A stretch of DNA of 16,868 nt from JALHST01 sp038316335 (GTDB lineage Bacteria > Bacteroidota > Bacteroidia > Flavobacteriales > Flavobacteriaceae): positions 1 through 16,868 of the forward strand of contig JBBQAM010000069.1 in NCBI GenBank assembly GCA_038316335.1, in the 5' to 3' direction. The notes below the pieces were generated by a model. That model worked only from the letters and a program-made list of their open reading frames with translations, was not told the DNA's origin and did no database searches. This document shows, in pieces, positions 7,641 through 13,990 of the stretch. The translations under genes and the position numbers were made by a program. Numbering within the stretch: position 1 is the first letter of the stretch; each line of letters begins with the position of its first letter.

Positions 7641-8353
7641 TGTTTGCTTTTAAGTTGTTCTACGATTTTTTTGGCGGTGACCTCCCCGCTCATATTTTGT
7701 TGTCCCGTAATCAGATTGCCATCGGCAATGGCAAAAGGTGTCCATGCTGCCAATTTTTGAAAATGGGCCCCTTTTTTTGTCAGTTCGTTCTCGATGCGCC
7801 ATGGCATCACTTCGGCCTGGACTGCTGCATTGGCTTGGTCTTCCTCTTCATTGGTAAAACCCGTAATCGTTTTATCGGTGGCCAAAAAGTGTCCGGAACT
7901 GTCTTTGACATAATTTAAGATAGCGACACCATGACAGAGTGCTGCGGTAACCTTGCCCTGTTCATAAAAGGCCCCAAAGAGGGTGTGCAAATCCGTTGCT
8001 GTTGAAAACGTAAACATGGGCGACTGTCCCCCGGCCACCATAATGGCATCGTATTCATCGCTTTTCACGGTTGCGATGGCAGGGGTGTCCTGCAATAGGC
8101 GCATGTATTCAGGGTCATCCACATATTTTTTGCTCAACACGTCCCAAGCTGAATACCGACTTTCATTGTTGGGGTCGCTCATGGGATCCATGCGGACCAT
8201 TCCACCATCAGGACTTGCGATGTCCCAAGCGATTCCTTCCCGATTGAAGACATCGATGGGATGAAACAACTCGGACGCCCAAAAGCCGACAGGATAGTTT
8301 AAGGTAGGATGCGTTGCCGGGTTGGCAACGACAATCAAGACTTTCATTTTCAT
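7637..8353 (-). CDS. DJ-1/PfpI superfamily protein, Hsp31-like
   Basis: A 238-residue type-1 glutamine-amidotransferase-like protein of the DJ-1/PfpI superfamily, closest in layout to Hsp31-type proteins (glyoxalase III or chaperone activity in studied members). The nucleophile elbow is ALCHG with Cys140-His141, and AGGQSPMF at about 107-114 takes the place of the GGHG-type loop. The open frame extends to an ATG at 8437. I chose the ATG at 8353 because homology starts with MKMKVLIVVANP, the extra 28 residues look random, and the longer start would lie inside the operator of the divergent gene. The ATG at 8347 is also possible. First gene of the redox unit, divergent from the HxlR regulator, so probably controlled by it. 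Confidence 0.9.
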   Translation of the reverse strand: MKMKVLIVVANPATHPTLNYPVGFWASELFHPIDVFNREGIAWDIASPDGGMVRMDPMSDPNNESRYSAWDVLSKKYVDDPEYMRLLQDTPAIATVKSDEYDAIMVAGGQSPMFTFSTATDLHTLFGAFYEQGKVTAALCHGVAILNYVKDSSGHFLATDKTITGFTNEEEDQANAAVQAEVMPWRIENELTKKGAHFQKLAAWTPFAIADGNLITGQQNMSGEVTAKKIVEQLKSKQ

Positions 8354-8380
8354 AGTTTTAAAAGTATTTCCAATTTGGAA

Positions 8381-8411
8381 CAAATTTCGGATACACACTC
8401 TACTTATCAAT
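8381..8411 (-). promoter_or_regulatory. Possible promoter of the DJ-1-OsmC-reductase unit
   Basis: On the minus strand ATTG (8411-8408) and GAAATTTG (8388-8381) are separated by 19 bases, close to the Bacteroidota TTTG/TAnnTTTG arrangement but with a mismatch in each box. Transcription would begin near 8375, upstream of the ATG at 8353 and downstream of the alternative ATG at 8437, which supports the shorter protein. Confidence 0.35.
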
Positions 8412-8429
8412 GTAATACACTTTTTTGTA

Positions 8430-8455
8430 TGATACATACTTTTTGGAAAGTATCA
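8430..8455. promoter_or_regulatory. Palindromic operator candidate for the HxlR regulator
   Basis: ATACTT (8436-8441) and AAGTAT (8448-8453) are a perfect inverted repeat around six bases. A second perfect pair, TGATAC (8430-8435) and GTATCA (8450-8455), shares the right arm. Dyads with A/T-rich arms in this position are typical binding sites of winged-helix MarR/HxlR dimers. The spacer contains the -33 TTTG of the regulator's own promoter, so binding would block it. Autoregulation and co-control of the divergent unit are inferred. Confidence 0.55.
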
Positions 8456-8473
8456 GTATTTACTTTACTTTTG
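8442..8473 (+). promoter_or_regulatory. Bacteroidota-type promoter of the HxlR gene
   Basis: TTTG at 8442-8445 and TACTTTTG at 8466-8473 match the consensus TTTG / TAnnTTTG without a mismatch, spaced by 20 bases. The -7 box ends only four bases before the annotated ATG at 8478, so the transcript may be leaderless. Confidence 0.6.
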
Positions 8474-8477
8474 GCGC

Positions 8478-8825
8478 ATGCCTGATTTTATTTATAACGG
8501 AAAAACCTATTACAATCCAGTAGAATTTGCTATGGATCGAATTGGCGGTACATGGAAAATGCCCATTCTTTGGCGATTAAAAGACCGCATTATGCGCTAC
8601 AGCGAATTAAAACGAAACATCCCCCATATTTCCGATAAAATGCTGACTACGCAATTGCGGGAACTGGAAGCCGACGGTTTTATCAGCAGAAAAGTCTATG
8701 CCGTTGTTCCTCCCAAAACAGAATATAGCATGACCGACAAGGGTATGCAATCCATTGAAATTATTAAGGTCATCCGCAGTTATGGCCTCCAACTGATGGA
8801 GGAAGCCCATATTGCCAAGAAATAA
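8478..8825 (+). CDS. HxlR-family winged-helix transcriptional regulator
   Basis: A 115-residue DNA-binding protein of the HxlR family. Helix 1 reads NPVEFAMDRIGGTWKMPILW (13-32). The recognition-helix region is SELKRNIPHISDKMLTTQLRELE, and the wing follows (GFISRKVYAVVPPKTEYSMTDKG), both standard for HxlR. Members such as YodB, HypR and QsrR sense quinones, diamide or other electrophiles through an N-terminal cysteine. This protein has Asn where that Cys usually precedes PVE, and contains no cysteine at all, so it cannot use thiol switching. It is divergent from the redox unit with a shared 124-base control region and is most likely its regulator. It ends 12 bases from the convergent DUF3267 gene. 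Confidence 0.93.
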   Translation: MPDFIYNGKTYYNPVEFAMDRIGGTWKMPILWRLKDRIMRYSELKRNIPHISDKMLTTQLRELEADGFISRKVYAVVPPKTEYSMTDKGMQSIEIIKVIRSYGLQLMEEAHIAKK

Positions 8826-8837
8826 ATCATTGGGCTT

Positions 8838-9470
8838 CTATTTTACCATTTTAGGCTTTCCATAAAAAAATGAAATGTGGTTTTCCTTATCATCGTAGGT
8901 TACAATATCAGTATCCTTATGAAATTCAAAATAATTTACTATCCCAAAGTCGCCCGACGAAAATGCCGTATGGGTCAGCAAAATTCCAAGGATGGTAAAC
9001 GACCCGAGTTGACCAACAACAAAAAAGAGCACCAACAAGAGTGTCGAAATTACGGCCACTGGGGCCAGGGCGATAATCCTAAACTCTTTTTTATTGGCCA
9101 CAAACCTATCGGCAATGGCCATAAAATAAAACTTTTTCCAGTTAACGTCATAAGACGTTTTATTCGCTCCTTGTGATCTATAGGCCAGCACATGAATATA
9201 TTCGTGAATCGGGATGAGCGCAAAAGCCAGTGCGATACCATAGGAGAAGCTGGTAAACCCCGCACCTATTTTGAACCCAAAGGTTCCGTAGTGTCTATAA
9301 AACCAGAAAACGATGAATGCGGCAATAATTATATTACTACAGGTATATATCCAATAAATCAGCGTGCGTTTCCCAAGATAGGTCCTTACAAAGGGTATAA
9401 GTTCTTTATGGCCTAGGGTCTCAAGCAACACATAGCCGTTATCCGTCAGGTCCTGAGGTTTTAGTTTCAT
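8838..9470 (-). CDS. DUF3267 membrane metalloprotease-like protein
   Basis: A 210-residue integral membrane protein of the DUF3267 type. Four hydrophobic segments are visible at about 38-58, 72-92, 132-152 and 156-170. HEYIH at 89-93 is a zincin-type HExxH at the end of the second segment, and D174 in SSGDFGIVNYF is a plausible third metal ligand, as in intramembrane zinc proteases. The family is predicted to be a membrane protease, but substrate and role are not known. Single gene on this strand, convergent with the HxlR gene and with a 451-base gap upstream; no functional link to the redox genes is evident. Confidence 0.85.
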   Translation of the reverse strand: MKLKPQDLTDNGYVLLETLGHKELIPFVRTYLGKRTLIYWIYTCSNIIIAAFIVFWFYRHYGTFGFKIGAGFTSFSYGIALAFALIPIHEYIHVLAYRSQGANKTSYDVNWKKFYFMAIADRFVANKKEFRIIALAPVAVISTLLLVLFFVVGQLGSFTILGILLTHTAFSSGDFGIVNYFEFHKDTDIVTYDDKENHISFFYGKPKMVK

Positions 9471-9921
9471 TATTTAATATTACGTAAGACATCGACGCCC
9501 AATACGATTGATGACCCTGACTGCTTGATTTGAATGCCGTCTCGATTTGTCGAATGATTTTCTGTGAACCACAACATCATTCATTTAAAAAAACATCCGT
9601 GCAGTTATGCTAACATGATATCGCCCTTGGAAAGCTTTTAGGATGTATCACAAATCGTCTGTACGCCTCAATTTTTTATTCGTTAGACGTAAAGGATGCC
9701 TAAATGTTTCACTTTCCGTAAATTTTTTTGTTTGGTTTTTTCCTTTCAAATAAAATAACCTAAATCGGGAGAAAACTAGCAATGCATGCATACTCACCGC
9801 GAAACGAAACTATTTTACTGGTTCTCTTACGATTTATGCAAAGTGGTATTGTGGCAAGTGCTATTGCCTGTCTATACATTTTAATTAGTTTTATAGGGTA
9901 GTTACTACCGAACCAACCACC
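9471..9921. other. Intergenic region between DUF3267 and DUF6090 genes
   Basis: 451 bases between divergent genes, so promoters for both should be here. No gene was found. A 13-base odd palindrome (9897-9909) lies just before the DUF6090 start. ATGCATGCAT (9782-9791) is a short self-complementary run. A TACATTTT box at about 9875-9882 has a TTG about 23 bases upstream and could be a poor promoter. Confidence 0.45.
9897..9909. promoter_or_regulatory. 13-bp palindrome before the DUF6090 gene
   Basis: GGTAGT and ACTACC are exact reverse complements around a single T. It ends 12 bases before the ATG at 9922, so it could be an operator or a small structure near the ribosome site. Short enough to occur by chance. 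Confidence 0.3.
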
Positions 9922-11004
9922 ATGATCAACATTTATAGAAAGATTCGAAAACAACTGGCGAACGAAAATCAATTCCAACGATACTTTCGATATGCTTTTG
10001 GGGAAGTGGCCTTGATCATGATCGGGATCTTTATGGCTCTTCAGTTACAAAACTGGAACGAAAGGCGGAAGCAGGAAAATGACTTTAAGGTTATATTGGA
10101 GCAATTATACAACACGATCATTTACGACGTGGACAAGTTCAAGAACCAAGCGGAATATATGTCGAGCCAAATTAAGAATATGGACTATATTTTGAAATAT
10201 CCAGACTCGATACCTATTGAAAGACTACCCTATGCCCTTTTTGGGGTCGGCTTTGATAATTTTAAAACCTACCAATCCGATGCCTATTTTTTTATGGATG
10301 ACCTGTATTCAGACTATGAAAATTTAGACCAGAACGAATTGGTAAAACAAATTACGGGCTACCTTAATAGAACAAAAAACATACCGACCGATATCTATGA
10401 CATCAACAACGAAATGTTTACGAATTTTTTACTATCCGAAGGCATTGCCTATCCTGAAATGAACCGAGAGGACCTGAACCAAGGATGGATTGAAAGTGAT
10501 TCGCTGTATTACTCAAAAGAACTGTTGGTGAAACTACAACATGATTTAAAGACGAACCGATATCAAACGACTCTAAAAACCTATCGCAGTCAGAAAATAC
10601 TCTATAAAAGGGGCGCGCAAATCAAATATAACGATGGAACTTCAATTCTTCAGCTGATCAAACGATACTATCCCGAGGTACGTGTCATTTATGAAAATGT
10701 GGGCATTATCGGGACCGCCCTTCAGGGCTATGACGATGTGGGCGCTCGATCCACCCCCATGCGGCGCACCGATGCGAAAAAGGGCATCTGGGAAACCGAA
10801 TTGTATTTAAAAGAGGGCACCGTCAAGTTCCGCTGCAATGATAGCTGGCTCCGCAATTGGGGCGGCGACTATGGGGCGGTACAATTTCCTTCGGGAAAGG
10901 CGACCCCCGATGGCGATAATATTCCGGTCAATGCCGGCAAATACCATGTTAGGCTCGATCTAAGCGATTTCACCTATGTGTTTACAAAAATGGAGGAAGA
11001 ATAG
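9922..11004 (+). CDS. DUF6090-family membrane protein with C-terminal SusE/SusF-like domain
   Basis: A 360-residue protein in two parts. Residues 1-245 are a DUF6090-type protein: a basic, juxtamembrane N-terminus (YRKIRKQL), the hallmark YAFGEVALIMIGIFMALQLQ with one transmembrane helix at about 26-42, NWNE after it, then a mostly helical soluble region. This family is frequent in marine Flavobacteriia and has no assigned function. Residues 254-357 look different: GIIGTAL, then GIWETELYLKEGTVKFRCND, WLRNWGG, FPSGKATPDGDNIPV and NAGKYHVRLDLSDFTYVF. This is the pattern of the C-terminal beta-sandwich repeats of SusE/SusF starch-binding lipoproteins. If so, the membrane part would display a possible glycan-binding module outside the cytoplasm. 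No SusC/SusD genes are nearby. Domain identities are from motif recognition only. Confidence 0.85.
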   Translation: MINIYRKIRKQLANENQFQRYFRYAFGEVALIMIGIFMALQLQNWNERRKQENDFKVILEQLYNTIIYDVDKFKNQAEYMSSQIKNMDYILKYPDSIPIERLPYALFGVGFDNFKTYQSDAYFFMDDLYSDYENLDQNELVKQITGYLNRTKNIPTDIYDINNEMFTNFLLSEGIAYPEMNREDLNQGWIESDSLYYSKELLVKLQHDLKTNRYQTTLKTYRSQKILYKRGAQIKYNDGTSILQLIKRYYPEVRVIYENVGIIGTALQGYDDVGARSTPMRRTDAKKGIWETELYLKEGTVKFRCNDSWLRNWGGDYGAVQFPSGKATPDGDNIPVNAGKYHVRLDLSDFTYVFTKMEEE

Positions 11005-11079
11005 CCCCCCTTTTAAAACCCTAGACCAGGCAGCCGGTAACGAGAAAATGAAGCTCGTTAAATCAGTTTGATTTCGCCA

Positions 11080-11119
11080 TTAAAAAACCGGTATACCTTT
11101 TGGTAAACCGGTTTTTTAA
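11080..11119. terminator. Strong bidirectional terminator hairpin
   Basis: The arms 11080-11097 and 11102-11119 pair over 18 bases with one mismatch, around a TTTT loop. The GC core (ACCGGT) is flanked by A6 and T6, so it works as a terminator read from either strand. It sits between the convergent ends of the DUF6090-like gene (11004) and the alcohol dehydrogenase gene (11137). Confidence 0.88.
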
Positions 11120-11136
11120 TATGATTCAATTGAAAT

Positions 11137-12192
11137 TTAATTCTTTAACGATGCCATGTCGATTACAAACCGATAATGCACATCGCTCTTCAACATCCGC
11201 TCATAGGCTTCATTGATGTCTTGTATCTCGATCATTTCGATGTCGGAGGTGATGTTGTGCTCCCCACAGAAATCCAAGAGCTCCTGCGTTTCGGCGATAC
11301 CCCCAATCAATGATCCTGCGACCGATCTGCGCCCCATGATCATAGGAACGGTATGGAGTACAGGCTCTAACGGACCCAAATAGCCCACCAATACCAAAGT
11401 ACCGTTGGTATTCAAAGTGCCTACATATGGGTTGATGTCATGCGCATAGGGTACGGTATCTATAATGAGATCAAAATTATTTTGCACCTTTTGCATGTGC
11501 GCTGCGTCGGTTGAAATCACTACTTCATCCGCACCAAGGTCCTTGGCATCCTGTATTTTTTCAGGAGATCTTGAAAATAGGGTGACATGGGCACCCAGGG
11601 CGTCGGCCAGTTTAATGGCCATATGTCCCAAACCTCCGAGCCCAACAACCGCAACCTTACTATCTTTCCCGACTTTATAATGTCGTAAAGGCGACCAGGT
11701 CGTGATTCCGGCACATAAAACCGGGGCAACCCCGGCCAAGTCAAGATTCGTAGGAATACGCAAGACAAAATGTTCATCGACTATGATGCGTTCAGAATAG
11801 CCGCCGAAGGTCGGCGCGTCTAAATGTTTATCATGGCCCCCATAGGTCCCCACCCATTCGGGACAATATTGTTCCAGATCCTTTTTGCAATTAGTGCAAC
11901 TTCGACATGAATCAACCAAACAACCTACGGCAACCACATCGCCGATCATATATTGTGTTACCTCATTCCCTACTTTGGTGACTTTACCGACAATCTCATG
12001 CCCAGGAACTACGGGATATACACTAAATCCCCAATCATTTCTGGCAAAATGTAGATCGGAATGGCAAACACCACAATAGAGTATATCGATTTCGACATCT
12101 TTTGTACCTACTTCCCTGCGATTAATGGCTAATGGTTCTAAGGAAGCATCGGCTGCTTCCGTACCGAATGCCTTGACTTTAGTAACGTTCAT
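11137..12192 (-). CDS. Zinc-dependent alcohol dehydrogenase (YahK/CAD type)
   Basis: A 351-residue medium-chain dehydrogenase that should interconvert aldehydes and alcohols with NADP(H), closely resembling E. coli YahK/Ahr and cinnamyl-alcohol dehydrogenases. Catalytic zinc ligands are Cys40 (CGVCHSDLH), His65-Glu66 (PGHEIVG) and Cys159 (LCAGITTWSPL). Structural zinc cysteines are 96, 99, 102 and 110. The Rossmann motif GLGGLG is at 183-188. The C-terminus (INEAYERMLKSDVHYRFVID) is almost the YahK ending. The frame is open to an ATG at 12309, but I set the start at 12192 (MNVTKVKAFG) because family similarity begins there and the extra 39 residues are unlike any MDR N-terminus. Probably a single-gene transcript ended by the hairpin at 11080-11119. 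Likely role: aldehyde detoxification. Confidence 0.93.
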   Translation of the reverse strand: MNVTKVKAFGTEAADASLEPLAINRREVGTKDVEIDILYCGVCHSDLHFARNDWGFSVYPVVPGHEIVGKVTKVGNEVTQYMIGDVVAVGCLVDSCRSCTNCKKDLEQYCPEWVGTYGGHDKHLDAPTFGGYSERIIVDEHFVLRIPTNLDLAGVAPVLCAGITTWSPLRHYKVGKDSKVAVVGLGGLGHMAIKLADALGAHVTLFSRSPEKIQDAKDLGADEVVISTDAAHMQKVQNNFDLIIDTVPYAHDINPYVGTLNTNGTLVLVGYLGPLEPVLHTVPMIMGRRSVAGSLIGGIAETQELLDFCGEHNITSDIEMIEIQDINEAYERMLKSDVHYRFVIDMASLKN

Positions 12193-12449
12193 TGGATTTT
12201 GATTTTGAAATTTATAATTTTTGTAAGTATGCGTATTTGCAAATCGGTTGGGTTCAACTGATTTTATTAGTTTGTTAAATGTACGAAAAGCGCGTTGAAA
12301 TATAGGCATACTAGCATCCTCTAAACACCTCTTTTTGTGAAGGATTTAACTGAAAACAAAAGCGCATGCTTTCGTATTTCGTATCAAACGAATTGCCCAG
12401 TGCCGTAAGAATACGTGATACTGTTCATTTTCTTTGTTTACGTCCGCAA

Positions 12450-13565
12450 TTAAAAGCGCCTCTCGATCACCTTGTTTGCCGGTAAGGTACTGCGTGTGGT
12501 GAGTTCAAAATCGATTACGCCTAAAAGCAATTCGTCATCGGTAAGTACCAAGACCTTCCAAATGCCCGGTTTTACATTATTCTTATAGGTATATCCCCGA
12601 AAACCCCCGTTGCGCCCTCCCGTGATATCGAAGCCGATGTCTTCGACGATTTCCCATTCCTTGGTCTCGGTGTTGTACCAGGTCCATCGATGGATCATTG
12701 ATTTTTCAAGTCCGGTCGGGGCGAAGATCGACGAGAAAACATACACATCGGCATTGGGGACATAGGTGAATTTTAGTTTGTGGTCCCTCCAAAACACATA
12801 CCATTCCTCTGGTTCGTAAGTGACCACATAATCGTTGTTTTCCTGTCTGACGTTATGCGCTACGATGCCTTCTTCAAGTGCCAATGGAACGGGCGGGATA
12901 AGATGAGAAAAATAAAAAACATTGATCATAAGATAAATCCCAAGGAGCAAGCCGACAAGTTTGGCAATCTTGATTTCAGCCTGGGTGCTAGGGCTAATCG
13001 CATAAATAATGACTATCAATAACAGCGTACTAATCAGGCTTGCAAGCCCGGAGTAGATGTAAACATGAGCATTCATCTCCTTTATAAATACCGGGACCAT
13101 AAAGGTGAAAAACGTAAAGTTTATAAAAAAATAGACACTGAATTGTAAGTACTTGTTCGAGATTCTTTTTTTTAGTACTTCATTGGCCAGCAGCAGTAGG
13201 ACCAAGATGACAAAAAAGGAAACGGTTTTCGATAAGGAAACACTTCGCGAGAAATACACGACATAGGCACTTGAAAGGCCGCCAAAGAAAAACTGTATGG
13301 CCAACGGAAAATAATCTTCATAAGCCTCCAAAAAGGTGTTTTTCCATTTCCCATCGTCTGCTAGATTGTAGAGATAGATGGTCAAGGTCAGCAAGGTCAT
13401 GTACAGGCACAATACAATCAAGTCGTACAGCCGATCAATACGGCCTAGAGTAAAGGAATCAAAAATAAAGCCCCCCATGAAAAATACGACACCTGCATAT
13501 TTTTCATGGCGCTTTAGAAATTTGTGCGCCTTGCTATTTCGTAGCCTGACCAAGGTTCTTTTCAT
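12450..13565 (-). CDS. Multi-pass membrane protein with C-terminal DUF2914 domain
   Basis: A 371-residue protein with a basic N-terminus and about seven hydrophobic segments between residues 25 and 222 (for example around 50-68, 112-130, 140-160, 165-192 and 203-222). A soluble domain follows from about 225 to 371. Its core (MIHRWTWYNTETKEWE, then GGRNGGFRGYTYKNNVKPGIWKV, then a short strand on VLVLTDDELLLGVIDFEL) matches the DUF2914 pattern, a small beta-sandwich-like module of unknown function. No catalytic motif was seen. Orientation matches the alcohol dehydrogenase downstream, but the 257-base gap makes a shared transcript unlikely. Family call is by motif; function unknown. Confidence 0.8.
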   Translation of the reverse strand: MKRTLVRLRNSKAHKFLKRHEKYAGVVFFMGGFIFDSFTLGRIDRLYDLIVLCLYMTLLTLTIYLYNLADDGKWKNTFLEAYEDYFPLAIQFFFGGLSSAYVVYFSRSVSLSKTVSFFVILVLLLLANEVLKKRISNKYLQFSVYFFINFTFFTFMVPVFIKEMNAHVYIYSGLASLISTLLLIVIIYAISPSTQAEIKIAKLVGLLLGIYLMINVFYFSHLIPPVPLALEEGIVAHNVRQENNDYVVTYEPEEWYVFWRDHKLKFTYVPNADVYVFSSIFAPTGLEKSMIHRWTWYNTETKEWEIVEDIGFDITGGRNGGFRGYTYKNNVKPGIWKVLVLTDDELLLGVIDFELTTRSTLPANKVIERRF

Positions 13566-13990
13566 ACAGGGTATTCATTCATGCTGTAAATAACGACCGA
13601 TTACTTTTTGGGGTACAACCCCGTTCGCGGCGACTTTGCTCCTATTTCGGTATGTATAAGGGAGCATAGGGGGCCCTTTCTTCTTATTTGGCTACTATCC
13701 TAGTATTTGCTCCAGGGAATACTACATGTGTAATGGTGCCTATTGGGATGGCTTCTTGTTTTTTTGGCCTACTCTGTTGAACCTATCCCGATCCATTTGC
13801 GAAAATAGCCAGGATTGTACTTGCAAGCGTGACGCAAACCAAATAAAAAAGGCCTTTAACGGCCGGTAGTTTTCCAAAAATTCCATCTTGCTGGCACAGT
13901 TTTTCTATAGGAAATGCCTTGATTCCTACAAGCCCTAAATATACCGATTTAGGCAATTCGGGAATTCTTTCGGGCGGACTATTTTTGGCC
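13566..13990. other. Intergenic region between DUF2914 and cyclase genes
   Basis: 425 bases between two minus-strand genes. It should contain the promoter of the DUF2914 gene and the 3' end of the cyclase transcript. A perfect inverted repeat with 7-bp arms (CCTAAAT / ATTTAGG, 13934-13953) lies about 40 bases after the cyclase stop, and a weak terminator candidate at 13841-13864. No gene was found. Confidence 0.45.
13841..13864 (-). terminator. Weak terminator candidate after the cyclase gene
   Basis: On the minus strand GGCC-GTTAAA-GGCC is followed directly by TTTTTTATTT. The stem is only four GC pairs, so the call rests on its position, ~125 bases after the stop codon, and the T run. Confidence 0.35.

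Noticed and set aside
8354..8437. N-terminal extension of the DJ-1-like protein to the ATG at 8437
   Set aside because: The 28 extra residues look unlike the family, cover the operator region and precede the likely transcription start.
9782..9791. ATGCATGCAT self-complementary run
   Set aside because: Short simple alternation in AT-rich intergenic DNA with no positional meaning.
12193..12309. 39-residue N-terminal extension of the alcohol dehydrogenase
   Set aside because: Family similarity begins at the ATG at 12192; the extension has no dehydrogenase character and is just an unstopped upstream frame.
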